64,000 bases of DNA from Micromonospora sp. PLK6-60 (GCF_019890675.1 NZ_JAIOAA010000007.1:248001-312000), one strand, 5' to 3'; positions 8,349 through 17,773 are shown, counted from the stretch's first letter. The notes: a model not told the origin generated them from the letters alone. Program-made: numbers and translations.

Positions 8349-11300
8349 GAGGACTCCCGGACCAGCGGGAACGGCAGTGTCTCCCGGATCGACCGGCCGG
8401 TCAGCAGCATCACCAGCCGGTCCACCCCCAGGCCGAGCCCGCCGGTGGGCGGCATGGCGTACTCCAGCGCGGTGAGGAAGTCCTCGTCCAGCTCCATCGC
8501 CTCCGGGTCGCCGCCAGCTGCCCGCAGCGACTGCTCGGTCAGCCGCCGCCGCTGCTCGACCGGGTCGATCAGCTCCGAGTACGCGGTGCCCAGCTCCATC
8601 CCGAACGCCACCAGGTCCCACCGCTCGGCCAGCCGCGGATCGGCCCGGTGCCGGCGGGTCAGCGGCGAGGTGTCGGTCGGGAAGTCCAGATAGAAGGTGG
8701 GCGCCCCGGTACGCGCCTCGACCAGCCGCTCGTACAGCTCCAGCAGCACCTCGCCCCGGCCCCAGCGCGGGTCGTACGACACCCCGGCGCGGTCGGCGAG
8801 CTTGCGCAGCACGGCCGGCCCGGTGTCCGCGGTGACCTCCTCCCCCAGCGCCGCGGAGACCGCCTCGTCGACCGTACGCACCGGCCACTCGCCGCCGATG
8901 TCCACCGGCTCGTCGGTGCCGGGCCGGCGGACCACCGGCGCGCCGTGCACCGCCACCGCCGCCGCCACGATCAGCTCCCGGGCCAGCTCCCGCATGGCGT
9001 GGTAGTCGGCGTACGCCTGGTACGCCTCCAGCACGGTGAACTCCGGGTTGTGACTGTGGTCGACACCCTCGTTGCGGAACGCCCGGCCCAGCTCGTACAC
9101 CCGCTCCACCCCGCCCACGGCGAGCCGCTTCAGATACAGCTCGGGCGCGATGCGCAGGCTCAACCGCAGGTCGTACGCGTTGCTGTGGGTGACGAACGGC
9201 CGGGCGTTGGCGCCGCCGTGCACCCGTTGCAGGATCGGCGTCTCCACCTCCAGGAAGTCCCGCCCGGCCAGCGTGCCGCGCAGGCTGTGCAGCACCGCGC
9301 CCCGGGCCCGCAGCAGCTCCCGGGCCTCCGGGTTGATCGCCAGGTCGAGGTAGCGGCGGCGGACCCGGGCCTCCGGGTCGGCCAGCCCGCGGTGCTTGTC
9401 CGGCAGCGGGCGCAGGCACTTGGCGGTCAGCCGCCAGTCGGTGACCCGGACCGAGACCTCGCCGCGCCGGGTCGCGTACACCTCGCCGGTGACCCCGACG
9501 TGGTCGCCGATGTCGACGGTGGCCCGCCACCGGTCCAGGTCGTGCTCCAGCACCAGTTGCAGGTCCCCGCTGCCGTCGCGCACCGTGCCGAAGCAGACCC
9601 CGCCGTGGTCGCGGACCAGCACCACCCGGCCGGCCACCGCGACGGTCTCGCCGGTGCCGGTGTCCGGCGCCAGGCCCGCGTGCCGCTCCCGCACCGACGC
9701 GCACGACGCGGTCCGCGGATAGTTCACCGGGTACGGGTCGACGCCCTCGGCGCGCAGCCGGTCCAGCTTCGCCTCCCGCACCCGGGCCTGTTCCGGGCGG
9801 CGCTCCGGGGCCGGCTCCGCCGCGACCGGGTGGACGGTCGCGGCCGACGGCGGCACGTAGTGCACGCCGCCGCCGGCCGGTGGCACCCCGCGCAGCGGGG
9901 TGGGCCGGCCGCCGGGCAGCGCCAGGAAGCCCTCCGCGGCCACCGCCGCCAGGCCCACCCGGGCCAGCTCCCGGCGCTCGCCGAAGCACAGGTAGCGCGG
10001 CACCCAGTGCGGCTGGTACTTGGCGTTGGACAGGTACAGCGACTCCAGCTGCCACCAGCGGGAGAAGAACAGCAGCAGGCCCCGCCAGAGCCGGATCACC
10101 GGGCCGGCGCCGATCCGGGCGCCCTGCTCGAAGACCGCGCGGAACGCCGCGAAGTTCAGCGACACCCGCTCGACGCCCAACCGGGGGGCGGCGGCGAGCA
10201 GCGCTGCCACCATGAACTCCACGATCCCGTTCTCGGCGGCCCGGTCCCGGCGCATCAGGTCCAGCGACAGCCCGTCGGTGCCCCACGGGCTCAGCGACAG
10301 CAGCGCCCGGACCCGCCCGTCCCGGTCGACCGCCTCGACGAGTACGCAGTCGCCGTCGGCCGGATCGCCGAGGCGGCCCAGCGCCATCGAGAAACCCCGC
10401 TCGTTCTCGGTGTCCCGCCAGCCGGTGGCGAGCCGGGCCGCCTCGGCCAGCTCCCCCGGCGGGATGTCGGCGTGCCGGCGGACCCGGGCCGTGTAACCGG
10501 CCCGCTCGACCCGGTGCACCGCCTGCCGCACCGGGCGCATGTCCCGGCCGTCCAGGTCGAACTCGCGGGCCACCAGGATCGCCTCGTCGCCCAGGTGCAG
10601 CACCTTCAGCCCGTACCGGTGGTAGGCCCGGGCCCCGGCCTCGCTGGTGCCGATCACCGCCGGGGTCCAGGCGTACGCGCGGGCCTGCTCCAGCCACGCC
10701 GCGATGACCGGGCCCCACGCCTCCGGGTCGCCGATCGGGTCGCCGCTGGCCAGGCTGACCCCGTTCACCACCCGGTAGGTGACGGCCGCCTTGCCGCTGG
10801 GCGAGAAGATCGCCGCCTTGTCCCGCCGGGTGGCGAAGTAGCCAAGCGAGTCCCGCCCGCCGTGCCGGGCGAGCAGGGCCCGGATCCGTTCCTCCTCCTC
10901 CGGGTGCAGCACCGCGGCAGCCCGCTGGGACCGCAGCAGGGTGAACAACCCGGCCACGAGGGCGACCGCGCCGAACGCGCCGAGCAGCAGGTTCACCCAG
11001 CCCGGCGCCGACCCCCGCCGGGTGACGTCCAGGGTGACCGCGCCGCCGAACACCTTCTCGACGGCGTACCCGAGCCGGCCCGGCCAGCCGTGCAGGCTGC
11101 CCGGCTCGACCAGGAGCAGCAGGTAGCCCAGCCCGACCGCGACGGCCGCCAGCCCGCCGAAGACGCCGAGCGCGCGCCAGGCGCTGCCGCGGCGCACCCG
11201 GGCGTAGAACTCCCGCCGGGCCGCCAGCAGCAGGGCCAGCGCCAGCGCGGCGAACCCGACGCCGACCCAGACGCCGACCGTCTCGATCAGGTTGAAGACC

Positions 11301-11668
11301 CGCCGCCCGGTGTCGTCGGTGAGCCGGTCCGCACCCACCACGGCCAGCAGCACGCCGGCCAGCAGCCCGCCCACCAGGCTGAGCGAGAAGTACCCGACCA
11401 GCACCCGGTACGCCAGGCGCTTGCGACGCAGCACCGCCGCCGCGAGCGTGCCGAGGAAGACCGCGTACGCCAGGTTGGCGGGCGCGGGCAGCAGCAGGGT
11501 GTCGATGAACGTCCGGACCGGCTGGACGTCGGCGCGGAACGCGCTGCTCAACGCGGCCAGGGCGCAGACGGTGGCGAGGACCCAGAGCAGGGTGGCGAAG
11601 ACCCGGGGCACCTGCCGCCGCCAGTCCCGCCGTGCCGTCACCCCGCGCGGGGCGTCGTCAGCGGTCAC
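8345..11668 (-). CDS. lysX: Bifunctional lysylphosphatidylglycerol synthetase / lysyl-tRNA synthetase LysX
   Basis: 1107 residues. Residues 1-230 hold about six transmembrane helices. Residues 240-560 form the DUF2156/MprF-type aminoacyl transferase domain. From about 620 comes a class II LysRS with an OB fold (GRVVLVRDHGG), motif 2 (YELGRAFRNEGVDHSHNPEF) and motif 3 (GLGLGVDRLVMLLTG). The protein makes Lys-tRNA and transfers lysine to phosphatidylglycerol, lowering negative membrane charge and giving resistance to cationic peptides, as in Mycobacterium tuberculosis. It leads a minus-strand operon with DUF998, DUF6412 and yidC. The start MTADDAPRG has no strong ribosome binding site, so it may lie a few codons away. 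Confidence 0.95.
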   Translation of the reverse strand: MTADDAPRGVTARRDWRRQVPRVFATLLWVLATVCALAALSSAFRADVQPVRTFIDTLLLPAPANLAYAVFLGTLAAAVLRRKRLAYRVLVGYFSLSLVGGLLAGVLLAVVGADRLTDDTGRRVFNLIETVGVWVGVGFAALALALLLAARREFYARVRRGSAWRALGVFGGLAAVAVGLGYLLLLVEPGSLHGWPGRLGYAVEKVFGGAVTLDVTRRGSAPGWVNLLLGAFGAVALVAGLFTLLRSQRAAAVLHPEEEERIRALLARHGGRDSLGYFATRRDKAAIFSPSGKAAVTYRVVNGVSLASGDPIGDPEAWGPVIAAWLEQARAYAWTPAVIGTSEAGARAYHRYGLKVLHLGDEAILVAREFDLDGRDMRPVRQAVHRVERAGYTARVRRHADIPPGELAEAARLATGWRDTENERGFSMALGRLGDPADGDCVLVEAVDRDGRVRALLSLSPWGTDGLSLDLMRRDRAAENGIVEFMVAALLAAAPRLGVERVSLNFAAFRAVFEQGARIGAGPVIRLWRGLLLFFSRWWQLESLYLSNAKYQPHWVPRYLCFGERRELARVGLAAVAAEGFLALPGGRPTPLRGVPPAGGGVHYVPPSAATVHPVAAEPAPERRPEQARVREAKLDRLRAEGVDPYPVNYPRTASCASVRERHAGLAPDTGTGETVAVAGRVVLVRDHGGVCFGTVRDGSGDLQLVLEHDLDRWRATVDIGDHVGVTGEVYATRRGEVSVRVTDWRLTAKCLRPLPDKHRGLADPEARVRRRYLDLAINPEARELLRARGAVLHSLRGTLAGRDFLEVETPILQRVHGGANARPFVTHSNAYDLRLSLRIAPELYLKRLAVGGVERVYELGRAFRNEGVDHSHNPEFTVLEAYQAYADYHAMRELARELIVAAAVAVHGAPVVRRPGTDEPVDIGGEWPVRTVDEAVSAALGEEVTADTGPAVLRKLADRAGVSYDPRWGRGEVLLELYERLVEARTGAPTFYLDFPTDTSPLTRRHRADPRLAERWDLVAFGMELGTAYSELIDPVEQRRRLTEQSLRAAGGDPEAMELDEDFLTALEYAMPPTGGLGLGVDRLVMLLTGRSIRETLPFPLVRESS

Positions 11669-11853
11669 CCGGACCTCCCTCGGGCCGCCGGTTCCCGGTG
11701 CCGGGCCGCGCCGTACCGGATCGACCGGCCCATCGTAAGCATCCGGGCAGCCCGCTCCGAACCGGAACGTTTCCCCCGAACGACACCCTGGGTAATGCTG
11801 CCGTCGACATCGCGGCGGCGCGCCGCGACCGGCAGGAACGGACGGTGGTGGCC

Positions 11854-12990
11854 ATGGCGGGCGGGGTGGCGGAGCGCCAGGTGGCGACGCCGGTCGGGAG
11901 CGACCTGCTCACCGTGGGCGTCGAGGAGGAGTTCCTGCTCGTCGACCCGCACGTCGGGTCGGCCGTGCCCGCCGTCGACCTGGTCATGGAGCAGGTGCCG
12001 GCGGAGCTGCGCGGGCAGGTGGAGCGGGAGTTCCAGACCAGCCAGATCGAGATCGGCAGCCCGCCCGGCCTGGAGCTGTCCTCGATCCGGCACTCGCTGG
12101 GGGTGCTGCGCGGGGCGCTGGCCGAGGCGGCCGAGCGGGCCGGCGTACGGCTGCTCGCGATCGGCACCGGCCCGGTGGACGGCCCGGTGCCACCGGTGGT
12201 CGACAAGCCCCGCTTCGACCGGATGATCGAGCGGTTCCGGCTGCTGGTGCCGGGGCCCGGCAACAACGGCATGCACGTGCACGTCGGCGTCCCCGACCAG
12301 GAGACCGGCGTGCAGGTGCTCAACCACGTCCGCCCGTGGCTGCCGATCCTGGCCGCGGTGACCGCCAACTCGCCGTTCGCCCGGGGCGAGGACACCGGCT
12401 ACGCGAGCTGGCGGTCGGTGGAGTGGGAACGCTGGCCGTCGGTCGCGCCGACCCCGTTCCTGACCTCCCACGAGCACTACGAGCGGCTGATCCGGCAGCT
12501 GATCGCCTCCGGGGTGATGCTCGACGAGGGGATGCTCTACTGGTACGCCCGGCTGTCCGCGAAGTATCCCACCGTGGAGATCCGGATCGGCGACGTCTGC
12601 CCCTCGCTGGACGACACCGTGTTGGTGGCGGCCCTGGTCCGCGCCCTGGTGGCGACCGCGATGGCGGACATCGAGGCCGGCCGGCCGCCGATCAACACCG
12701 ACCACCACCTGCTGGTCGCCGCGCACTGGCGGGCCGCCCACGACGGCCTGGAGGGCGACGGCGTGGACGTGATCGACGGCGAGCTGCGGCCGACCTGGGA
12801 GTTGCTGGACCGGCTGGTCGACCGGCTCAAGCCCGAGCTGGAGCGACACGGTGACCTGGCCACGGTGACCGACCTGCTCGGCGGGCTGCGCCGGCACGGC
12901 AGCGGGGCGGCCCGGCAGCGGGCAATCTTCGCCCGGACCGGCCGGCTGGTCGACGTGGTCGCCGACGTCGCCCGACAGACCCGCGGCTGA
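11854..12990 (+). CDS. YbdK-type carboxylate-amine ligase (GCS2 family)
   Basis: About 378 residues of the glutamate-cysteine ligase 2 family. Visible hallmarks are TVGVEEEFLLVD near the N-terminus (metal/glutamate binding), FQTSQIEIGSP, NNGMHVHVGV, YASWRSVEW, and VEIRIGDVCPSLDD near the C-terminus. The family joins a carboxylate (glutamate) to an amine using ATP. In actinobacteria the natural product is often uncertain, so I do not assign gshA or egtA. ATG 11854 is given; in-frame GTG codons at 11845 and 11848 lie closer to an AGGA and could be the start. The gene is divergent from lysX. Confidence 0.88.
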   Translation: MAGGVAERQVATPVGSDLLTVGVEEEFLLVDPHVGSAVPAVDLVMEQVPAELRGQVEREFQTSQIEIGSPPGLELSSIRHSLGVLRGALAEAAERAGVRLLAIGTGPVDGPVPPVVDKPRFDRMIERFRLLVPGPGNNGMHVHVGVPDQETGVQVLNHVRPWLPILAAVTANSPFARGEDTGYASWRSVEWERWPSVAPTPFLTSHEHYERLIRQLIASGVMLDEGMLYWYARLSAKYPTVEIRIGDVCPSLDDTVLVAALVRALVATAMADIEAGRPPINTDHHLLVAAHWRAAHDGLEGDGVDVIDGELRPTWELLDRLVDRLKPELERHGDLATVTDLLGGLRRHGSGAARQRAIFARTGRLVDVVADVARQTRG

Positions 12991-13031
12991 GCTGTGCCCG
13001 GAATGATCGCCCGCGTGACAGGATGGGCGGC

Positions 13032-14402
13032 GTGGCGGAACGGCTGATCGTGATCGGCGGGGACGCGGCCGGGATGGCCGCGGCGTCCCAGGCCCGACGC
13101 CGCCGCGCCCGCGACGACCTGGAGATCGTGGCCTTCGAGCGGGGACACTTCACCTCGTACTCGGCCTGCGGCATCCCGTACTGGATCAGCGGGGTGGTGC
13201 CGGAGCGGGACCAGCTGGTCGCCCGGGATCCGGCGACGTTCCGGGAGTCGTTCGACATCGAGGTGCGGCTGCGGCACGAGGTCACCGGCATCGACCTGGA
13301 CCGCCGCGAGGTGATCGCCCGGGACCTGGACGCCGACCGCGAGCTCCGCGAGGGTTTCGACAGCCTGGTCTACGCCGCCGGCGCGGTGCCGATCACGCCG
13401 GACTGGGCGCGTACCCCGGTCCCCGGCGTCTTCGGGGTGCAGACCCTCGACGACGGGGCGGCCCTGCGGGCCTGGCTGGACGGTGAGCCCCGGCCCCGCC
13501 GGGCGGTGGTCATCGGCGGCGGCTACATCGGCGTCGAGATGGCCGAGTCGCTGATCCAGCGCGGCCTGTCGGTCAACCTCGTGGAGCAGGCCGACCAGCC
13601 GATGTCCACCGTGGACCCGGACATGGCCGAGCTGGTCGCCGAGGCGATGCGGGGCGTCGGCATCAAGATCCGCACCGGCCTCGCGGTCACCGGCCTCACC
13701 GAACGGGACGGGCGGATCGCCGCGGTGGAGACCGCCGAGGGGCCGGTGCCGGCCGACGTGGTGGTCCTCGGGCTCGGCGTACGCCCCAACGTCGGGCTGG
13801 CCGAGTCGGCCGGGCTGCCGCTCGGCCCCAGCGGCGCGATCCGGGTGGACCGGCGGATGCGGGTGCCCGGGGTGCCCGGCGTCTGGGCGGCCGGCGACTG
13901 CGTGGAGAGCCTGCACCGGGTCAGCGGGCTGCCCGTGCACATCCCGCTGGGCACCCACGCCAACAAGCAGGGACGGGTCGCGGGGATCAACATCGGCGGC
14001 GGGTACGCCGCCTTCCCGGGCGTGATCGGCACCGCGGTGACCAAGGTCTGCGAGCTGGAGGTGGGGCGCACCGGCCTGCGGGAGCGGGACGCCGCCGCGG
14101 CCGGGTTCGAGTTCGTCTCGGTGGTGGCCGAGTCGACCAACCGGGCCGGTTACTTCCCCGGCGCGCGGACCATGCACGTCAAGCTGATCGCGGAGCGGCC
14201 CACCGGCCGGCTGCTCGGCGCGCAGATCGTCGGCTGGTCGGAGGCGGCCAAGCGGATCGACGCCCTCGCGGTGGCGCTGTGGAACGGGATGACGGTGGAC
14301 GAGATGACCGCCCTGGATCTCGGCTACGCCCCGCCGTACGCGCCGGTGTGGGACCCGGTGCTGATCGCCGCCCGCAAGGCCGTCGACGCCCTCGCCCGGT
14401 AA
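13032..14402 (+). CDS. FAD-dependent pyridine nucleotide-disulfide oxidoreductase, CoA-disulfide reductase-like
   Basis: 456 residues. It has an FAD-binding motif (LIVIGGDAAGMAAA), the single redox Cys in SYSACGIPYWISG as in CoA-disulfide reductases, an NAD(P)H-binding motif (VVIGGGYIGVEMAE), the second FAD motif (GVWAAGDCVE), and a C-terminal dimerisation domain with a conserved Tyr-rich end (LGYAPPYAPVWDP). It should reduce CoA disulfide or a related low-molecular thiol. GTG 13032 is preferred over ATG 13023, because CAGGAT ends 7 nt before it (leaderless pattern) and the protein then starts VAERLIVIGG. The TAA stop is part of a dispersed repeat. Confidence 0.9.
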   Translation: MAERLIVIGGDAAGMAAASQARRRRARDDLEIVAFERGHFTSYSACGIPYWISGVVPERDQLVARDPATFRESFDIEVRLRHEVTGIDLDRREVIARDLDADRELREGFDSLVYAAGAVPITPDWARTPVPGVFGVQTLDDGAALRAWLDGEPRPRRAVVIGGGYIGVEMAESLIQRGLSVNLVEQADQPMSTVDPDMAELVAEAMRGVGIKIRTGLAVTGLTERDGRIAAVETAEGPVPADVVVLGLGVRPNVGLAESAGLPLGPSGAIRVDRRMRVPGVPGVWAAGDCVESLHRVSGLPVHIPLGTHANKQGRVAGINIGGGYAAFPGVIGTAVTKVCELEVGRTGLRERDAAAAGFEFVSVVAESTNRAGYFPGARTMHVKLIAERPTGRLLGAQIVGWSEAAKRIDALAVALWNGMTVDEMTALDLGYAPPYAPVWDPVLIAARKAVDALAR

Positions 14403-14454
14403 GGAAGGGCACCTTGTTAACGCCTTTTGCATAGGCGGGGCCCCCGCTTAACAC
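14401..14454. repeat. TTAACGC two-hairpin dispersed repeat, copy 1
   Basis: Begins AAGGAAGGGCACCTTGTTAA, reads through TTAACGCC, and ends GGGGCCCCCGCTTAAC. Its first two bases are the end of the TAA stop of the preceding oxidoreductase gene. It belongs with the copies at 40366, 54516 and 55554. Each consists of two successive G-rich/C-rich hairpins, each followed by TTAAC. Confidence 0.85.
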
Positions 14455-14537
14455 CCCCTGATCTTGTCGGGGGGTGGCGTTAGCTTGTGCGGGCAGTCGC
14501 GTTGCCGGGTCCGGCACTTCCCCTCGGAGGCATCACC

Positions 14538-15959
14538 ATGTCGCAGGAGACGACCTACCTCGAACTGTCCGAAGTGGACGGTGGGGCGCACAAGTTCTAC
14601 GAGGTGGTGGTGGCCGACACCGCGATGACCGTGCGCTACGGCCGGATCGGCGACCAGGGCCAGGTCAAGACCACCAGCTATCCGGACAACGCCCGCGCCC
14701 GGGCCGCCGCCGCGAAGAAGATCGGCGAGAAGGTCCGCAAGGGGTACGCGCCGGCGGTGCCCGGCGTACGCCAGAAGCGCACGGTCTCCCGCCGGCAGAT
14801 CGTCAGCACCCGCTCCACCGCCCGCACCGCCCCCGTCCTCTGGCGGTACGCCTCGGGCGCGCCCGCGTTCGGCATCTTCGTCGACGGGCAGAGCTGCCTG
14901 GTGGGCAACGAGCACGGGGTGATCACCACGCTCGACCACGACGCCCGGGTGCTGAACCAGGTCCGGCTCCCCGACGGGGTCAAGTGCATCGTCGCCGACG
15001 ACGCCTGGATCTACGCCGGCTGCGACGACGGCAACGTCTACGACCTCTCCGGCAAGGTGCCCCGCGCGGCGTACGCGATCGCCCCGGACATCGACATCTA
15101 CTGGCTGGACATCCACGACGGCGTGCTGGGTGTCTCCGACCGGGACGGCGGCATCGCCGCGATCGACCACGAGGACGAGTTCCTCTGGCGCCGGGCGGGG
15201 CGGGGCCGCTCCGCGTGGATGGTGCGCTGCGACACCGACGCGCTCTACCACGGCCACTCGCAGGGGGTCACCGGCTACGACTGGCGGACCGGCCGGGAGC
15301 TGTGGCACACCCGGACCGGGTCGGTGCTCTTCGGCTGGCAGGAGCGCGACACCGTGTTCGCCGGCACCGGCACCCGCGAGGTGGTGCGACTGCGCAAGGA
15401 CGGCCGGGCCGAGCGGACGTACCGTTGCGACGCCGCGGTCTTCTCCTGCGCCACCGCCGAGGGCGGCCGGTACGTCTTCGCCGGCGACAGCGCCTCCTCG
15501 ATCTACTGCTTCGACGAAGCCGGCACCCGGTTGTGGAAGCTCGGCACCGGCTGCGGCTCGGCGTACTCGATGCAATATCACGACGAGCGGCTCTACGTGG
15601 TCACCACCAGCGGCCACCTGGCCTGCATCGACGCCAGCGAGCCGGCGATCCGGGCGGCCGAGGCGGGCAGCGTGCCCGACGTGGTGGACGTCAAGGCACC
15701 GGCCCGGCTGCCCGAGCCGGCCGCCTGGGCGTCGGTGGAGGTGACCAGCGACGCCCGCGGCGGCGTGGTGGTGCAGTGCGTCGACGAGGGCGGCCGGCTG
15801 CGCGTCCGGGTGCTCTCCGACGGGTATGACCGGGGCTGGTCGGTGCAGTTCCCGAAGGGCATCCGGGAGGCCGGGGCGCGTTATCTGGTCACCGAGCTCC
15901 GGGAGGCCGGCCGTGGCGGCTTCTACCGGGCGTACGGCGACATCCGCCGGTTGCGCTGA
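14538..15959 (+). CDS. WGR-domain protein with C-terminal PQQ/WD-like beta-propeller
   Basis: 473 residues. Residues 1-75 match a WGR domain (AHKFYEVVVADTAMTVRYGRIGDQGQ, then Ala/Lys-rich KKIGEKVRKGY), known as a nucleic-acid-binding element of PARPs and MolR-like proteins. A basic linker follows. From about 95 there are five to seven repeats of a four-stranded blade (SCLVGNEHGVITTLDHDARV, AWIYAGCDDGNVYDLSGKV, DGVLGVSDRDGGIAAIDHED, YVFAGDSASSIYCFDEAG, LYVVTTSGHLACIDA), typical of PQQ/WD40 propellers. No signal peptide or helicase/PARP domain is present. ATG 14538 has GGAGG 7 nt upstream. The role is unknown; DNA binding coupled to protein scaffolding is inference. Confidence 0.85.
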   Translation: MSQETTYLELSEVDGGAHKFYEVVVADTAMTVRYGRIGDQGQVKTTSYPDNARARAAAAKKIGEKVRKGYAPAVPGVRQKRTVSRRQIVSTRSTARTAPVLWRYASGAPAFGIFVDGQSCLVGNEHGVITTLDHDARVLNQVRLPDGVKCIVADDAWIYAGCDDGNVYDLSGKVPRAAYAIAPDIDIYWLDIHDGVLGVSDRDGGIAAIDHEDEFLWRRAGRGRSAWMVRCDTDALYHGHSQGVTGYDWRTGRELWHTRTGSVLFGWQERDTVFAGTGTREVVRLRKDGRAERTYRCDAAVFSCATAEGGRYVFAGDSASSIYCFDEAGTRLWKLGTGCGSAYSMQYHDERLYVVTTSGHLACIDASEPAIRAAEAGSVPDVVDVKAPARLPEPAAWASVEVTSDARGGVVVQCVDEGGRLRVRVLSDGYDRGWSVQFPKGIREAGARYLVTELREAGRGGFYRAYGDIRRLR

Positions 15960-15964
15960 GGACT

Positions 15965-16001
15965 CCGGTCCGCCGGCGGCGCGGGACCGCCGGCGGACCG
16001 G
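15965..16001. terminator. Perfect 15-bp hairpin after the WGR gene
   Basis: CCGGTCCGCCGGCGG (15965-15979) pairs perfectly with CCGCCGGCGGACCGG (15987-16001) across a 7-nt loop. It starts 6 bp after the WGR gene stop and ends 38 bp before the next start. Confidence 0.8.
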
Positions 16002-16038
16002 TCAGCGGACCCGACGTGGGGCGCGTCAGGATGACCGG

Positions 16039-16905
16039 GTGGAGATCCCGGAGAGCCTGCGGTGGACCGAGCGGATCCCGGCCGGCCGGGCGTGGCGCGC
16101 GGCGCTGCCGGGCCTGCTGGCGGAGTGCGTCGAACGGTGGGACCTGCGGGTGGGCCGGCCGTACGGCGGGGCCTTCGCGTCGCTGGCGGTGCCGGCGGAA
16201 CTGCCGGACGGCATGCCGGCGGTGCTGAAACTCCAGTACCCGGACGACGACAGCGTGCAGGAGGCGGCGGCGCTGGCGCACTGGGCCGGCCGGGGCGCGA
16301 TCCGGCTGCTCGCGCACGACCCGGCCCGCCGGGCGCTGCTGGTGGAGCGCTGCCTGCCCGGCACCCCGCTGTACGAGCTGCCACCCGACGCGGCGCTGGC
16401 GGCGGCGGTCGACCTGTTGCCCCGGCTCGGCGTACCGGCCGGCGCGGGGTTCACCCCGCTGGCCGAGGAGGCGGCCCGCTGGGCGGAGCGGATCCCCGCC
16501 CAGTGGGCGCAGGCCGGCCGCCCGTACGACCGGCGGCTGCTGGACACCGGCCTCGCGATCCTGGCCGAGCTGGTGTCGAGTCAGGGCGAGCCGGTGCTGG
16601 TCAACCAGGACCTGCATGCCGGCAACATCCTCCGGTCCGACCGGGAGCCGTGGCTGGCGATCGACCCGAAGCCGCTGGCCGGCGAGCGGGAGTTCGCCCC
16701 GGTGCCGCTGGTACGCGGGATGGAGCTGGGACATTCCCCGTCGGCCGTCCGGTACCGGCTGGACCGGCTCAGCGCCGAACTGGGCCTGGACCGGGAGCGG
16801 GTCCGGGGCTGGACGATCGTGCACTGCACCGCGTGGAGCATCGGCGCGGGGCAGGTCTTCCCGCACCAGATCGAGGTGGTCCGCTGGCTGCTCGGCGAGG
16901 AGTGA
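16039..16905 (+). CDS. APH(6)/hydroxyurea-phosphotransferase-like kinase
   Basis: 288 residues. The APH fold is shown by the Brenner-type catalytic motif LVNQDLHAGNIL (Asp base, Asn metal ligand) and the downstream AIDPKPLAGEREF (metal-binding Asp). The motif and the overall arrangement match the aminoglycoside 6-phosphotransferase/hydroxyurea kinase family. An ATP-lobe lysine is in AVLKLQYP. Many such chromosomal copies have no proven drug substrate, so a resistance role is only a possibility. GTG 16039 is chosen: CAGGAT ends 6 nt before it, suggesting a leaderless transcript, and the protein then aligns from its first helix (VEIPESLRW). Confidence 0.82.
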   Translation: MEIPESLRWTERIPAGRAWRAALPGLLAECVERWDLRVGRPYGGAFASLAVPAELPDGMPAVLKLQYPDDDSVQEAAALAHWAGRGAIRLLAHDPARRALLVERCLPGTPLYELPPDAALAAAVDLLPRLGVPAGAGFTPLAEEAARWAERIPAQWAQAGRPYDRRLLDTGLAILAELVSSQGEPVLVNQDLHAGNILRSDREPWLAIDPKPLAGEREFAPVPLVRGMELGHSPSAVRYRLDRLSAELGLDRERVRGWTIVHCTAWSIGAGQVFPHQIEVVRWLLGEE

Positions 16906-16963
16906 GCGGTCCCCGGACGCCGGACCGGCGGGCCGGCCCCGGCGGTCGGGCCGTCGCCCTCGG

Positions 16964-17773
16964 TCAACCGGCCTGGCAGGTGGCGCACCAGTAGAGGTGG
17001 CGGCCGACCAGCTCACCCCGGCTGACCTTGGTGCCACAGACGTGGCAGGGCGCGCCGGGCCGACGGTAGACGTACACCTCGCCGCCGTGCCGGTCCACCC
17101 GGGGTGGGCGTCCCATCGCCGCTGGCAGGTGCGCGTCGCGGACCGTGTCGATCCGGCCGTGCCGCGCCGCCACGGTCATCAGCTCGACCAGGTCGGCCCA
17201 GAGTTCCGCCCAGCCGGCCGGGGTGAGCTCCCGGCCGGGCAGCAGCGGCGGCAGCCCGGCCCGGAACAGCGCCTCGGTGACGAAGATCAGGCCGGTGCCG
17301 GCCACCACCGACTGGTCGAGCAGCAGGGCGGCCAGCGGCGTCGCGCTGCGCCGGATCCGGGCGTACGCCCGCTCGGGGTCGGCGTCACCGCGCAGCGGGT
17401 CCGGGCCGAGCCGGGCGCGCAGCGCGGCCACCTCGGGCGGGGTGAGCACCTCGCAGGCGGTGGGCCCGCGCAGGTCCAGCCAGTACGCGTCGCTGGTCAG
17501 CCGCAACCGGATCTGGCCGACCGGGGGCGGTGGCTCGCCGGGACCGTCGGTGACCTTGCCGTACAGCCCGAGGTGCACGTGCAGGGTCAGCTCCCCGGCG
17601 TGGTGGTGCAGCAGGTGCTTGCCGTACGCCTCGGTGCTCTCCAGGACGGTGCCGCCGAGCCGGGCCGCGCCCTCGGCGAAGCGGCCCTGCGGGCTGGCGG
17701 CCTGCACCTTGTCGCCGGCGAACAGCGCGGCGTGCCGGGCCGCCAGGCGGTGGATGGTGTGTCCCTCTGGCAC
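16964..17773 (-). CDS. nei: Fpg/Nei-family DNA glycosylase/AP lyase
   Basis: 269 residues. The mature N-terminus PEGHTIHRLA supplies the catalytic Pro2 and Glu3 of the Fpg/Nei family. The central H2TH region includes LLDQSVVAGTGLIFVTEALF, and the C-terminal zinc finger reads CHVCGTK...YWCATCQ. It removes oxidised pyrimidines or purines and nicks the abasic site. EGHTIHR is the actinobacterial endonuclease VIII form rather than MutM (PELPEVE). GTG 17773 must be the start, because Pro2 has to follow the initiator; a TACCCT hexamer 7 nt upstream suggests leaderless initiation. The frame upstream (MRAESAPRAA) is not used. Confidence 0.92.
   Translation of the reverse strand: MPEGHTIHRLAARHAALFAGDKVQAASPQGRFAEGAARLGGTVLESTEAYGKHLLHHHAGELTLHVHLGLYGKVTDGPGEPPPPVGQIRLRLTSDAYWLDLRGPTACEVLTPPEVAALRARLGPDPLRGDADPERAYARIRRSATPLAALLLDQSVVAGTGLIFVTEALFRAGLPPLLPGRELTPAGWAELWADLVELMTVAARHGRIDTVRDAHLPAAMGRPPRVDRHGGEVYVYRRPGAPCHVCGTKVSRGELVGRHLYWCATCQAG

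Noticed and set aside
8648..12226. Long plus-strand frame opposite lysX
   Set aside because: Shadow frame; lysX on the minus strand has complete domains and motifs.
12827..14432. Minus-strand frames opposite the CoA-disulfide reductase-like gene
   Set aside because: Mirror-image codon bias with His/Arg/Gly-rich translations; the plus strand has full FAD and NAD motifs.
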